From Tomitella gaofuii (GTDB lineage Bacteria > Actinomycetota > Actinomycetes > Mycobacteriales > Mycobacteriaceae), in NCBI RefSeq assembly GCF_014126825.1, contig NZ_CP059900.1, positions 2,618,954-2,682,953 on the forward strand: a stretch of DNA of 64,000 nucleotides, read 5' to 3'. The notes below the pieces were generated by a model. The model did no database searches, was not told where the DNA came from, and worked only from the letters and a program-made list of their open reading frames with translations. Shown here piece after piece: positions 49,738-59,660 of this stretch (the first letter of the stretch is position 1; every line of letters begins with the position of its first letter). Both the position numbers and the translations under genes were made by a program.

Positions 49738-51242
49738 GCCGCGCTCCTGTCCCGCAGATACAGCGCCGTCGCGGTGTCGTCGGCCGTGGGCACCGTGTGT
49801 CCGGCCAGGTCGGCGAGGGTCCACGCGACGCGCAGGCACCGGTCGACGCCGCGCGGAGTCAGCCGGCCTCGCCGCAGAGCCGTCTCGATGGGCGCCCGCG
49901 CCGGCGCGGACGGCCGGAACTCCCTGCGCAGCGCCGAACCGGGCACCGCGCTGTTGGTCGTCCACCCTCGGCCCCGCCAGCGGGCGGCCGCCGCGGTGCG
50001 TGCCGCGGTGACCCGCTCGCGCACCCGGGCGGACGACTCCCCCGCCTCGTGCGTCAGCATTCCGCCCGTCGGCCGGCGCAACACCAGGCGCAGGTCGACC
50101 CGGTCCAGCAGCGGGCCCGACAACCTGCCGAGGTATCTGCGCCGGACGGTGGGGGTGCAGATGCAGTCGACGTCCTTCGCCGGCGCGCACGGGCACGGAT
50201 TGGCCGCCAGCACCAGTTGAAACCGTGCGGGGTAGCGGGCTACCCCGTCGCGCCGGGCGATCCGCACCTCACCGTCCTCCAGCGGGGTGCGCAATGCCTC
50301 GAGAACGGCCGGCGGCAACTCCGGGCATTCGTCGAGGAACAGCACCCCGCGATGCGCGATGCTCACCGCCCCGGGCCGTGCGTAGCCGGCCCCGCCGCCG
50401 ACCATGGCGCTGACGCTCGTCGTGTGGTGCGGCGCGACGAACGGCGGATGCACGACCCGCGGCGCCGCCGCCGTGAGCATCCCGGCCGTCGAGTGGACCG
50501 CGGTCGCCTCCAGGCTCTCCTCCTCCGTCAGCGCCGGAAGAATCCCCGGCAGCCGCTGCGCAAGAAGTGTTTTCCCCACCCCGGGGCTCCCGGTGAGCAT
50601 GAGGTTGTGCGCCCCGGCCGCGGCGATCTCCAGCGCGCGGCGCGCCTCGAGCTGGCCGACGACGTCCGACAGGTCCGCCACCTCCGCCCGCGCCGGTGCG
50701 GGCGCCGGGCCCGGCGACGCGAGCGCGGTACCGCCCCGCAGCCACGCGGCGAGCTCGGCCAGATGCACGGTGCCGTGCACCGCGATGCCGCGCACGGCCG
50801 CGGCCTCGCCGAGGTTCTCCGAGGGGACCACGACGGCCCGGCAGCCCGCGTCACGCGCGGCGAGCACCGCCGGCAGCACCCCGCGGACGGCGCGGACGCG
50901 GCCGTCGAGTGCGAGTTCCCCCAGGAGCACCGTCTCGCGGAGTCGACGCGCGGGCAACCCCGCCTGCGCATTCAACACTGCGCAGGCCAGGGCCAGGTCG
51001 TAAAGCGACCCGACCTTGTGCAGGGTGGCCGGCGAGAGCGCCAACACCACCTTGGTGCGGGGCCACTGCTCCCCCGCGTTGGCCACCGCAGCGCGGATCC
51101 GGTCACGCGCCTCCTGCAGTGCCGTGTCCGGAAGCCCCACCAGGTGCACACCCGGCAGGCCGCCGCCGACATCGGCCTCCACCTCGACGATATGGCCCGC
51201 AAGCCCGGTCAACGCCACGGAATACGCCCGGCCGAGCGCCAT
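49734..51242 (-). CDS. comM: ComM/YifB-family Mg-chelatase-like AAA ATPase
   Basis: 502 residues: an N-terminal Lon-protease-like fold (ETVLLGELALDGRVRAVRGVLP), then an AAA+ domain with Walker A TGSPGVGKT and Walker B GVLFLDECPE, and a C-terminal DNA-binding part. A cysteine-rich loop NPCPCAPAKDVDCIC lies between. ComM is a branch-migration helicase promoting integration of transforming DNA; dprA directly follows with a four-base overlap. ATG 51240-51242 overlaps the yraN stop. Confidence 0.94.
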   Translation of the reverse strand: MALGRAYSVALTGLAGHIVEVEADVGGGLPGVHLVGLPDTALQEARDRIRAAVANAGEQWPRTKVVLALSPATLHKVGSLYDLALACAVLNAQAGLPARRLRETVLLGELALDGRVRAVRGVLPAVLAARDAGCRAVVVPSENLGEAAAVRGIAVHGTVHLAELAAWLRGGTALASPGPAPAPARAEVADLSDVVGQLEARRALEIAAAGAHNLMLTGSPGVGKTLLAQRLPGILPALTEEESLEATAVHSTAGMLTAAAPRVVHPPFVAPHHTTSVSAMVGGGAGYARPGAVSIAHRGVLFLDECPELPPAVLEALRTPLEDGEVRIARRDGVARYPARFQLVLAANPCPCAPAKDVDCICTPTVRRRYLGRLSGPLLDRVDLRLVLRRPTGGMLTHEAGESSARVRERVTAARTAAAARWRGRGWTTNSAVPGSALRREFRPSAPARAPIETALRRGRLTPRGVDRCLRVAWTLADLAGHTVPTADDTATALYLRDRSAA

Positions 51243-51697
51243 CAGAGAGCACCTTGGTAGTGCTCGACATAGGCCGTGTCGTCGGTGACGACCACGCCGA
51301 CCACGTCGAGACGCACCTCGTCGACAGACCATGCCTGCTCGCTGAGCCAGCGTGCAGCGAGCCGGCGCAACCTGCGCGCCTTCGCCACCGTCACCGCCTC
51401 CGCCGGCGCGCCGAACCCCTCGCCGCGGCGGGTCTTCACCTCGACGAACACCACCGCGTCACCGTCCATGGCGACGATGTCGAGTTCCCCTTCCCGGCAG
51501 CGCCAGTTCCGTTCGAGCACCGTCATCGCATCCTCTTCGAGGTACGCGGCCGCGACGTCCTCGCCGAAATCCCCCAGTTCACGCGTCGTCCATGCCGCCG
51601 CCCCCGGAGCGGGCGTGTGCCAGACGGCGCCGCCGATCCCGGGCGCCTTGCCGGTCACCAGCGTCTGTGTGCTCCCCCATGCCTGTGCGCGGTGCAT
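51242..51697 (-). CDS. yraN: YraN/UPF0102 family nuclease-like protein
   Basis: PD-(D/E)xK-type fold. The core is LGDFGEDVAAAYLEE, WRCREGELDIVAMDGD and VVFVEVKTRRG with the catalytic Asp, Glu and Lys. 151 residues from ATG 51697 with a ~30-residue N-terminal extension; the true start may be nearer the core. Usually linked with comM and dprA; function unknown. One-base overlap (TGATG) with comM. Confidence 0.88.
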   Translation of the reverse strand: MHRAQAWGSTQTLVTGKAPGIGGAVWHTPAPGAAAWTTRELGDFGEDVAAAYLEEDAMTVLERNWRCREGELDIVAMDGDAVVFVEVKTRRGEGFGAPAEAVTVAKARRLRRLAARWLSEQAWSVDEVRLDVVGVVVTDDTAYVEHYQGAL

Positions 51698-51933
51698 CCG
51701 CCCCCCTCGTGTCGCACGCGGCCGGCGCGTGCGACGCCGGCCGGCGGCATCATCGGGCGATGCCGCCGACGACGATCCTGCCCGGACAGTCCCCCCGTTC
51801 CGGCGCCGAACGCGCACCCGGACGAAATCTGTGGAGTACCGATCCGGTTGTGGAGAACCCGGCCGTACGGGGCCGTTCGCGGGCGGCGCCGCGACGCCGA
51901 TGTGGTATTGCCGGTGACCGCCCGGGGCACGGG

Positions 51934-51983
51934 GAGACCGCGCGGGGCTGTGGGGAGGACGGCGGGACGAGACCGCGCGGGGC
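51934..51983. repeat. Pair of 15-bp direct repeats in intergenic DNA
   Basis: gagaccgcgcggggc occurs at 51934-51948 and again at 51969-51983, in the 288-base gap between DUF2469 and yraN. No other structure is seen in the gap. Confidence 0.6.
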
Positions 51984-51985
51984 GG

Positions 51986-52309
51986 CTACCGCCCGAAGTC
52001 GCCGCCTTCGGGCAGGTCGAGGTCGGGTTTGTCGACCTCTTCGATGTTGACGTCCTTGAAGGTGAGCACCCGGACGTTCTTGACGAACCGCGCGGGACGG
52101 TACATGTCCCACACCCAGGCATCCGACATCCGCAGCTCGAAATAGACCTCGCCGTCCGCGTTGCGGGGCAGCAACTCGACCGAGTTGGCCAGGTAGAACC
52201 GCCGCTCGGTCTCCACCACATAGGTGAACTGCCCGACGATGTCCTTGTACTCCCGATACAGCGAGAGTTCCATCTCGGTCTCGTACTTCTCGAGGTCCTC
52301 GGCACTCAT
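51986..52309 (-). CDS. DUF2469 protein
   Basis: 107 residues, acidic and highly conserved in Actinobacteria (Rv2901c family). ATG 52307-52309 gives MSAEDLEKYETEMELSLYRE, and DIVGQFTYVVETERRFYLAN and DMYRPARFVKNVRVLTF follow. No enzymatic motif. Lies between rnhB and yraN in the conserved order. Function unknown. Confidence 0.93.
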   Translation of the reverse strand: MSAEDLEKYETEMELSLYREYKDIVGQFTYVVETERRFYLANSVELLPRNADGEVYFELRMSDAWVWDMYRPARFVKNVRVLTFKDVNIEEVDKPDLDLPEGGDFGR

Positions 52310-52391
52310 GGGTGCTGTTGCGCTCCTCCCGTGACTCCGTTGCGGCGCTGCCGCCGGTCCGCCCGCGATGTGTACGGGCCCGGACCCCAGA

Positions 52392-53123
52392 CTAGCCTTG
52401 CGCCGCCCGCGCTCCATCCACGGCGGACCCCGTGGCGCAGCGTGCGGCCGACGACGCGATGTTGGCGTAGGAGAAGCGGTGCACGCGGCTGGGCCCCATC
52501 TCTTCGAGCGCGGCGCGATGCGCCGCCGTCGCATACCCCTTGTGCACGGCGAAACCGTATCCGGGCACCTCCGCGTCCAGCGCGGCCATCGCCCGGTCCC
52601 GCGCCACCTTGGCCAGCACGCTGGCGGCCGCCACGCACGCCGACGCCCCGTCGCCCCCGATCACCGACAGCGACGCCGACGGCATGCCCGCGACACGGAA
52701 GCCGTCCGTCAGCACGTACCCGGGCGGCCGGCCCAACCCGGCGACCGCACGCCGCATCCCCTCGATGTTCGCGGCGTGCACGCCGGATTCGTCCACCTCG
52801 TCCGGACCGATGAACACGATGGCGTGCGCGACGGCGAGCCGCTGGATCACCGGGAACAGCTCCTCGCGTGTGCGCGCCGTGAGCTGTTTGGAATCGTCGA
52901 GCCGGGCCAGGGCGGCGTGGCGCCGCGGGCCCAGGATGCACGCCGCCACCACCAACGGCCCGGCGCAGGCACCCCGGCCGGCCTCGTCGACGCCCGCCAC
53001 CGGCCCCAGGCCCGCCCGGTACAACGCGGCTTCCATCGCGCGCAGCCCGGATGCGCCGCGCACGACGGTCCGCGGCGGCCACCGACCGTCACGCCGGGCG
53101 GTGCGGCGTCCCGTCTCCGTCAC
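52392..53123 (-). CDS. rnhB: Ribonuclease HII
   Basis: Cleaves RNA in RNA-DNA hybrids and at single ribonucleotides. 243 residues. Catalytic Asp46-Glu47 in [32 protein letters not shown], the Asp in VLTDGFRV and the [12 protein letters not shown] segment are typical. GTG start. The N-terminal 30 residues are basic and non-conserved. Follows lepB by 24 bases. Confidence 0.95.
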   Translation of the reverse strand: MTETGRRTARRDGRWPPRTVVRGASGLRAMEAALYRAGLGPVAGVDEAGRGACAGPLVVAACILGPRRHAALARLDDSKQLTARTREELFPVIQRLAVAHAIVFIGPDEVDESGVHAANIEGMRRAVAGLGRPPGYVLTDGFRVAGMPSASLSVIGGDGASACVAAASVLAKVARDRAMAALDAEVPGYGFAVHKGYATAAHRAALEEMGPSRVHRFSYANIASSAARCATGSAVDGARAAQG

Positions 53124-53147
53124 GGCCGCCCCGTCATGACTGCCACG

Positions 53148-54041
53148 TCACGACTGCGGGTCGGGCGACGGGATCGAGCCGATGCGGCTGAACGGCAGAA
53201 CGATCCAACGCGCCTTGCCGATGATGTTGTCGACGGGAACTGTCCCCGACGCGGCGTCGCCCATGTGATAGCGGGAGTCCGCCGAATCGGTGCGGTTGTC
53301 CCCCATCACCCAGACGTGGTCCTTCGGCACCGTCACGGGCCCGAAGTACGGCCCCTGGCAGGGAGAATCCGCTCCGGGCAGCGGCGACGGCGGATTCTTC
53401 ACGTACGGCTCGTCGAGCAGCGTGCCGTCCACGGTGACGCCCTTGTCACCGGGGAGGCACTGCACCGTTTGCCCTTCCACGGCGATCACCCGCTTGACCA
53501 GGTCGTTCTCATCCGGCGGCACAAGGCCGATGAAGGAGCCGACCTCTTGCAGCCCGCGGATGAAGGTGTTGGACGATCGGTTGGAGTCGAAGTGCTCGTT
53601 CCACGACGGCGGCCCCTTGAACACCACCACATCGCCCGGGCGCGGGTCGGTGAAGCGGTAGGTGAGCTTGTCGACCACGATGCGGTCGCCGGTGCAGCCG
53701 GGGCATCCGTGCAGGGTGGTCTCCATCGATTGCGAGGGGATCAGGTAGACGCGGGCCACGAACGTCTGCAGCAGAACGCTGAGCACGACGGCCACGACGA
53801 CGAGAATGCCGATCTCGCGCACCGCGCGGACGAACCGGCGCGGCTTCTTCTTGCCGCCGGAATCGCCGCCGGCGCCGGAATTGCCGCCGGCGCCGTCATC
53901 CGCCGCGCCCGGCGCTGCGGCGGGGCCTCCCTCGGCGTCGTCCGGCCGGTCCTGATACGCGCCATCCGCAGCACTCGCGTGCTGCGGATGGTCGTGTGGC
54001 CCGTTGCGGGCGGATCCGTGGGGCGTCGTTTCGTCGGTCAC
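53148..54041 (-). CDS. lepB: Signal peptidase I
   Basis: Removes signal peptides after export. 297 residues: ~65 polar residues with GGNSGAGGDSGG repeats, a transmembrane helix at ~77-95, and the catalytic Ser105 in IPSQSMETTL. The Lys is in LVKRVIAVEGQTV and the GDNRTDSADSR box follows. Between them a Cys-rich HGCPGCTGD loop is seen, usual in Actinobacteria. Downstream of rplS by 41 bases. Confidence 0.96.
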   Translation of the reverse strand: MTDETTPHGSARNGPHDHPQHASAADGAYQDRPDDAEGGPAAAPGAADDGAGGNSGAGGDSGGKKKPRRFVRAVREIGILVVVAVVLSVLLQTFVARVYLIPSQSMETTLHGCPGCTGDRIVVDKLTYRFTDPRPGDVVVFKGPPSWNEHFDSNRSSNTFIRGLQEVGSFIGLVPPDENDLVKRVIAVEGQTVQCLPGDKGVTVDGTLLDEPYVKNPPSPLPGADSPCQGPYFGPVTVPKDHVWVMGDNRTDSADSRYHMGDAASGTVPVDNIIGKARWIVLPFSRIGSIPSPDPQS

Positions 54042-54082
54042 TACGACAGGCTAGACGACGCTCCGCCGGGGATCGGCGCGCG

Positions 54083-54424
54083 TCAGCGCTTCTCCTTGAT
54101 CTTGGCGGCCTTGCCGTGCAGATCACGCAGGTAGTACAGCTTGGCGCGGCGCACGTCACCGCGGGTGACGACCTCGATCTTGTCGATGTTGGGGCTGTGC
54201 ACCGGGAAGGTGCGCTCCACGCCGACGCCGAAGGAGACCTTGCGGACGGTGAAGGTCTCGCGGATTCCACCGCGCTGACGCCGGATCACGACGCCCTTGA
54301 AGACCTGCACGCGCTCCTTGGAGCCCTCGATGACCTTGACGTGCACATTGAGGGTGTCGCCGGGGCGGAAATCCGGGATGTCGTCACGCAGCGACGCGCT
54401 GTCGATTGAGTCCAGGGTGTTCAT
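54083..54424 (-). CDS. rplS: Large ribosomal subunit protein L19
   Basis: 113 residues, normal length. [26 protein letters not shown] and [22 protein letters not shown] are diagnostic. ATG 54422-54424 with AAGGATGG upstream. L19 sits at the 30S-50S interface. First gene before lepB-rnhB. Confidence 0.97.
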   Translation of the reverse strand: MNTLDSIDSASLRDDIPDFRPGDTLNVHVKVIEGSKERVQVFKGVVIRRQRGGIRETFTVRKVSFGVGVERTFPVHSPNIDKIEVVTRGDVRRAKLYYLRDLHGKAAKIKEKR

Positions 54425-54764
54425 CGTCGATCCATCCTTGTCAGATGCGCTCGAGCAGAGGAACCCGGCGGCCGGGGCTCGACCGGTTCATGCTCCGAAT
54501 CAGTATGTGCGCCGCCACCGCGTGCGCCGGGGGCCGTGCGTCCTGCAGATGCTCGAGACCTGCAGGCTGCGCGTCCGGTGGATGCGCCCCTTCGGCACGT
54601 GCGGCGGCGTGCGGCGGACGGGCACGCGGACGCACCGCACCCGCCGCAGGCAACCACGTCATTGTGCCAGAGCAGCCGCCCGCCCGCGAAATCGGCCTGT
54701 GCGGGACGCTGCGGCGGCCGGGCGGGCGCGATATGTTCCCGGCCGGAGCGGACCGGGATCGCGG
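54425..54764. other. Intergenic region rplS / tex 3' end
   Basis: 340 bases without a credible gene if tex ends at 54765. ORFs here are Arg/Ala-rich shadows. A 7-bp stem ggccggg/cccggcc (54716-54722 and 54738-54744) just past tex may act as a terminator; the rplS promoter must also lie here. M. tuberculosis carries lppW in this interval; no trace of it is seen. Confidence 0.5.
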
Positions 54765-57268
54765 TCAGCGCAGACCGGCACGGCGCAGCGCGTCGGCCAT
54801 CGCGCCGCCGCCACCGTCACCGCCCGCGGAGCGCTTGCCCCGGCCGCGCCCCCATCGCGGTTGCCTGCGCGCTTGCCGCCGTCGCCTTTACCCTTGCCGC
54901 CGGCCCCCTTGCCCCCGGCGCCCTTGCCCCCGGCGCCCTTGCCGCCGGGCGCGCGGGCCCCTCCACGCGAGCCCGGCTCGTCATCGAGGCGCAGGGTGAG
55001 GCTGATGCGCGAACGCTGTTCGTCGACGTCGAGGACCTTCACCTTGACCACCTGCCCCGACGACACGACCTCGTGCGGGTCCGAGACGAACCGGTCGGAC
55101 ATCGCGGAGACGTGCACGAGGCCGTCCTGGTGCACGCCCACGTCGACGAACGCGCCGAAGGCCGCGACGTTGGTGACCACGCCCTCGAGGACCATGCCGG
55201 GCCGCAGGTCCGTGATCTTCTCCACGCCCTCGGCGAACGACGCCGTGACGAACTCCGGTCGCGGATCGCGCCCGGGCTTCTCGAGCTCGGCGAGGATGTC
55301 GGTGACGGTGGGCACACCGAAGCGCTCGTCCGCGAAGTCCTGCGGCCGCAGCCCCCGCAGCAGCGCGGACCGCCCCATCAATCCCGGCACGTCATGCCCG
55401 GTGGCCTCGAGGATGCGCCGCACCACCGGATACGCCTCGGGGTGCACCGCCGAGGCGTCGAGCGGGTCGGCGCCCGCGGGAATCCGCAGGAACCCGGCGC
55501 ACTGCTCGAACGCCTTGGGGCCCAGCCGGGCCACGTCGAGAACCTCCTTGCGCGTGTTGAACGGGCCGTGGGCCTCGCGGTGCGCGACGATGTTCTCGGC
55601 CAGCGTCGTCGCGATCCCGGACACGCGGCGCAGCAGCGGCGCCGAAGCGGTGTTGACGTCGACGCCCACCGCGTTGACGGCGTCCTCCACCACCGCGTCG
55701 AGGCTGCGCGCGAGCTTCGTCTCGGACACGTCGTGCTGGTACTGCCCGACGCCGATGGACTTAGGGTCGATCTTGACCAGCTCGGCCAGCGGATCCTGGA
55801 GCCGCCGGGCGATCGACACCGCGCCGCGCAGCGACACGTCGAGATCCGGGAACTCGCGCGCTGCGTACTCGGATGCCGAGTACACCGATGCTCCCGCCTC
55901 GGACACCACCACCTTGCGCAGGGGCGCCGCACCGCCCGCCGCGGCGAGCAGCTCGGCTGCCAGCGCGTCGGTCTCGCGCGAAGCGGTGCCGTTGCCGATG
56001 GCGATCAGCTGCACGCCGTGCTTGTCGATCAGCGCCGCGAGCGCCGCCAGGGCCTGGTCGTGGCGCCGCTGCGGCGGATGCGGATAGACCGTCGCCGTCT
56101 CGAGAAGCTTGCCCGTGCCGTCGACGACGGCGACCTTGACGCCGGTCCGGAAGCCCGGGTCCAGTCCCATCGTCGCGTGATTGCCCGCCGGGGCCGCGAG
56201 CAGCAGGTCCTTGAGGTTCTGCGCGAACACGTCCACCGCGGCGGATTCGGCGTTCTGGCGCAGCCGCAGCCGCAGGTCGATGCCCAGCGACAGCATGAGT
56301 TTGGTCCGCCATGCCCAGCGGACGGTGTCGGCCAGCCAGCCGTCCGCCGCGCGGCCGCGCGCGGCGATCCCGAACCGCGCCGCGATGGCGGTCTCGTACA
56401 CCGACACTGGCCTCGCGGCCGGGTCCGCCGCCGTGTCGGTCTCCCCCGGCTCCGGGTCGAGGGTGACCCGCAGGACCTCCTCCTTCTCCCCGCGGAAGAC
56501 GGCGAGGATCCGGTGCGAGGGCAGCGTGGTGAACGGCTCGGAGAAGTCGAAGTAGTCGGAGAACTTCGCGCCGGCCGTCTCCTTGCCGTCGCGCACCGCG
56601 GTGGACAGGCGCCCGCGGCCCCACATGGTTTCGCGCAGTTCGCCGACCAGGTCCGCGTCCTCGGCGAAACGTTCCACCAGGATGGCCCGGGCCCCCGCGA
56701 GCGCGGCGGCGGTGTCGTCGATGCCCTTGTCCGCGTCGACGTACCGCGCGGCGGCCGTGTCCGGATCGGTGTCGGGGTCGGTGAGCAGCAGCTCGGCGAG
56801 CGGCCCGAGGCCCGCCTCCCTGGCGATCTGCGCCTTGGTCCGCCGCTTGGGCTTGTAGGGCAGGTAGATGTCCTCCAGCCGCGACTTGGAGTCCGCGGCG
56901 ACGACGGCGTTCTGCAGCGCCGCGGTGAGCTTGCCCTGCGACGCGATGGACTCGAGCACGACGGCGCGCCGCTCGTCCAGCTCGCGCAGGTACCGCAGGC
57001 GCTCGTCGAGCCGCCGCAGCTCGGTGTCGTCGAGGCCGCCGGTGGCCTCCTTGCGGTAGCGGGCGACGAACGGCACCGTCGCCCCGTCATCGAGCAGCGC
57101 CACCGCCGCGGCGACGCGGGATTCCGCCACCCCGAGCTCGTCGGCCACCCGCACCGTCACCGTCGGCAGGCTGCACAGCGCGGCCGCGGCCTGCGCGGCC
57201 GGGTCGTGCGTCGCCTGCTCCCCCGTCGTGGCGGTCTGCGTCGTCTCGGGCGTGTCGGACACCGTCAC
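54765..57268 (-). CDS. tex: Tex-like RNA-binding transcription accessory protein, 3'-terminal frameshift
   Basis: Multidomain protein: N-terminal helical region ([20 protein letters not shown]), a YqgF-like domain ([20 protein letters not shown]), helix-hairpin-helix repeats ([18 protein letters not shown]) and a C-terminal S1 domain ([20 protein letters not shown]). A Gly/Lys repeat tail follows. Near 54842-54853 one base seems missing in GGGGGCGCGG; restoring it gives the ending [20 protein letters not shown] and a stop at 54765, ~834 residues. Unrestored, the frame runs on to 54659. The GTG 57266-57268 overlaps the trmD stop as GTGA. Confidence 0.93.
54891..54950 (-). repeat. 15-bp tandem repeat encoding GGKGA units in tex
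   Basis: The unit cccttgcccccggcg is perfect at 54906-54920 and 54921-54935, flanked by degenerate copies at 54891-54905 and 54936-54950. It encodes Gly/Lys-rich units that probably help RNA binding after the S1 domain. Confidence 0.85.
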
Positions 57269-58095
57269 CCGGGCCCCCTTCGTGTCGTCGGTCGTGTTCG
57301 GTCCGCCTCCGCCAGCAGGGCGTGGTCGGCCGGGCCCAGTTCCGCGGACTCGAGCAGTTCCGGGCGCCGCGCCGCCGTGCGCAGCAAGGACTGCTCCCGC
57401 CGCCAGCGGTCCACCCGCGCATGGTCCCCGGACAGCAGGACCTCCGGCACGTCCAGGCCCCGCCACGAGTGGGGGCGGGTATAGCTGGGCCCCTCGAGCA
57501 GCCCGTCGGAGAACGAATCGTCCTGGTGCGAACGCGCGTTGCCCAGCACGCCGGGGCGCAGCCGGGCCACCGCCTCGATCATCACCATGGTGGCGACCTC
57601 GCCGCCGATGAGCACGTAGTCGCCGATGGAGACCTCCTCCACCTGCACCCGCCGCGCGGCGTCGTCGATCACCCGCTGGTCGATGCCCTCGTACCGGCCG
57701 CAGGCGAAGACGAGGTGGCGTTCCCGGGCCCAACGCTGCGCCGTCGCCTGGGAGAACGGCCGGCCCGCGGGGCTGGGCACGACGAGCAGCGCGCCGTCCG
57801 GGCACACGTCGTCGAGGGCGGCGCCCCAGACGTCCGGCTTCATCACCATGCCGGGGCCGCCGCCGTACGGCGCATCGTCGACGGTGCGGTGGACGTCGTG
57901 GGTCCACTCGCGCAGGTCGTGCACGCGCACCTCGACGAGCCCGCGCGCCGACGCCTTGCCCAGCAGCGATGCGCGCAGCGGCTCGAGGTACTCGGGGAAG
58001 ATCGTGACGATGTCGAAGCGCCCGGGCGACCGCTCCGAGGCCGCGCTGTCGTGTCCCTCGCCGCACGGACCCCCGTCGTGTCCGGGGGCCGTCAC
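57265..58095 (-). CDS. trmD: tRNA (guanine-37-N1)-methyltransferase
   Basis: SPOUT-class enzyme preventing +1 frameshifting at proline codons. 276 residues. [66 protein letters not shown] and [10 protein letters not shown] are invariant in TrmD. GTG 58093-58095 overlaps the rimM stop as GTGA; the first ~25 residues are an extension. Confidence 0.97.
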   Translation of the reverse strand: MTAPGHDGGPCGEGHDSAASERSPGRFDIVTIFPEYLEPLRASLLGKASARGLVEVRVHDLREWTHDVHRTVDDAPYGGGPGMVMKPDVWGAALDDVCPDGALLVVPSPAGRPFSQATAQRWARERHLVFACGRYEGIDQRVIDDAARRVQVEEVSIGDYVLIGGEVATMVMIEAVARLRPGVLGNARSHQDDSFSDGLLEGPSYTRPHSWRGLDVPEVLLSGDHARVDRWRREQSLLRTAARRPELLESAELGPADHALLAEADRTRPTTRRGPG

Positions 58096-58691
58096 CGCCC
58101 GTCCCCCGGCGCCGCATCGGGCGCCGCCGAGTCCGCCTCGGAGAAGTCGAGCAGCCCCCTCGGGGGGTCGATGCGCACGAACCCGTCGGCGAGGGACACC
58201 TCGGTGACGATCGCGGAGACGAACGGCACGAGCACCTCGCCCGGATCTCCCGGGCCTGCGCTGCCGCGTCGCTCTCCGGCGTCCCGGCGGATCGCGAGGA
58301 GCTCGCCGCCGGCCGTGTGCACCACCTCGGCGACGACGCCCAGGCGGCCGCCGTCGACCAGCCGCGCCTCGAGCCCTTCGAGCTCGTGGTCGTAGAACTC
58401 GTCGGGGTCCGACGAGCGGGGAAGGTCGTCGCTGTCGACGACGAACAGCGTGCCGCGCAGCGCGTCCGCCGCCGCCCTGTCGGCCACCCCTGCCAGACGC
58501 AGCAGAAGCCGCCCGGCATGTTCCCGGGCGGCTTCCACCGTGTACTCCTGTGCCGCGGACTCGCGCGGGCGGCGCCCGCGCAGGATCGACCCGACCGCGA
58601 AGCGCTCGTCCGGCGCATCGGTCCGGATCTCGACGGCGAGCTCGCCGCGGATGCCGTGCGACTTGGCGACGCGCCCGATCACAAGCTCCAT
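58092..58691 (-). CDS. rimM: Ribosome maturation factor RimM
   Basis: Binds S19 and aids 30S head assembly. 199 residues. N-terminal [21 protein letters not shown] and the C-terminal PRC-barrel with [14 protein letters not shown], plus [15 protein letters not shown] and [12 protein letters not shown] 58689-58691. Usual position between the KH protein and trmD. Confidence 0.96.
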   Translation of the reverse strand: MELVIGRVAKSHGIRGELAVEIRTDAPDERFAVGSILRGRRPRESAAQEYTVEAAREHAGRLLLRLAGVADRAAADALRGTLFVVDSDDLPRSSDPDEFYDHELEGLEARLVDGGRLGVVAEVVHTAGGELLAIRRDAGERRGSAGPGDPGEVLVPFVSAIVTEVSLADGFVRIDPPRGLLDFSEADSAAPDAAPGDGR

Positions 58692-58777
58692 GACAGTGTC
58701 CGTCCTCTGCTGCTCAGCTCGTGCGTGCGCCGCTCCGCGCGGGACGGACCCGGCGGCCTGTGCGGTCCCGGCGTGTC

Positions 58778-59023
58778 TCAGCGGTCGGTGTCGACGACAT
58801 CCACGCGGATGCCGCGGCCCCCGACGCTCGAGACGACCGTCCGCAGCGCGGTGGCAGTGCGGCCCCCGCGGCCGATGACCTTGCCCAGGTCGTCGGGGTG
58901 CACGTGCACCTCGACAGTCCGTCCACGGCGGCTGCTGACGAGGTCCACCTGGACGTCGTCGGGATTGTCCACGATGCCGCGCACCAGGTGGTCCACGGCG
59001 TCGGCGACGACCTCTGCGTTCAC
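58778..59023 (-). CDS. khpA: KH-domain RNA-binding protein (KhpA family)
   Basis: 81 residues, a single KH domain with the GRGG loop in [21 protein letters not shown]. Such proteins partner with KhpB/Jag-like RNA-binding proteins in other bacteria. GTG 59021-59023 overlaps the rpsP stop as GTGA. In the rpsP-trmD operon as in Rv2908c. Confidence 0.95.
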   Translation of the reverse strand: MNAEVVADAVDHLVRGIVDNPDDVQVDLVSSRRGRTVEVHVHPDDLGKVIGRGGRTATALRTVVSSVGGRGIRVDVVDTDR

Positions 59024-59490
59024 TTGTCCGCGGCCTCGCCGGCGTCGTCGGACTTCGCCTCGTCGGCGGGCGCCTCGTCCGCCGCGGCCTCGTCGGCCTT
59101 CTTGGCGGACTTCTTCTTGGCGGTCACGGCCTCGGTCACCGGGGCGCTCTCCGCCTCTGCCAGCGCGGCGTTGAACAGGTCCAGCTTGGAGGGCTTGGCC
59201 TCGGCGACCTTGAGGGTGCCCTCGGCGCCCGGCAGGCCCTTGAACTTCTGCCAGTCGCCGGTGACCTTGAGCAGGCCCAGCACCGGCTCGGTGGGCTGCG
59301 CACCGACGCTCAGCCAGTACTGCACGCGCTCAGAGTCGATCTCGATGATGCTCGGCTCTTCCTTGGGCTGGTACCGGCCGATGGTCTCGATGGCGCGGCC
59401 GTTGCGGCGCGTGCGGGAGTCGGCCACGATCACGCGGTACTGGGGGGTGCGGATCTTGCCGAGACGGGTGAGCTTGATCTTGACAGCCAC
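59020..59490 (-). CDS. rpsP: Small ribosomal subunit protein S16
   Basis: 156 residues: the ~85-residue S16 core ([36 protein letters not shown] and [21 protein letters not shown]) plus a long Ala/Lys/Glu/Asp-rich tail as in other Actinobacteria. GTG start. First gene of the rpsP-khpA-rimM-trmD-tex operon. Confidence 0.97.
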   Translation of the reverse strand: MAVKIKLTRLGKIRTPQYRVIVADSRTRRNGRAIETIGRYQPKEEPSIIEIDSERVQYWLSVGAQPTEPVLGLLKVTGDWQKFKGLPGAEGTLKVAEAKPSKLDLFNAALAEAESAPVTEAVTAKKKSAKKADEAAADEAPADEAKSDDAGEAADK

Positions 59491-59660
59491 TGCTGTGGTC
59501 TCCTTGGTGATGTCACGTGCAATTCAGCGGCGCCCCACGGCTCGGGACGCCCGGTTTTGCCTCTTTCCTGTGACCGCCGCGCGGCACGGAACCGGAAGCG
59601 GCGAGCGCCTGACATTCTGCCAGACCCCTCGCGACGGCAGAAATCCGGTGGCCCGTCGCG

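Noticed and set aside
47571-51260. 1229-residue plus-strand ORF
   Set aside because: Only its first ~75 residues belong to the Bcr/CflA exporter; the rest is antisense to dprA and comM.
54425-54764. Small lipoprotein gene (lppW position) between rplS and tex
   Set aside because: No ORF with a signal peptide or lipobox in either strand.
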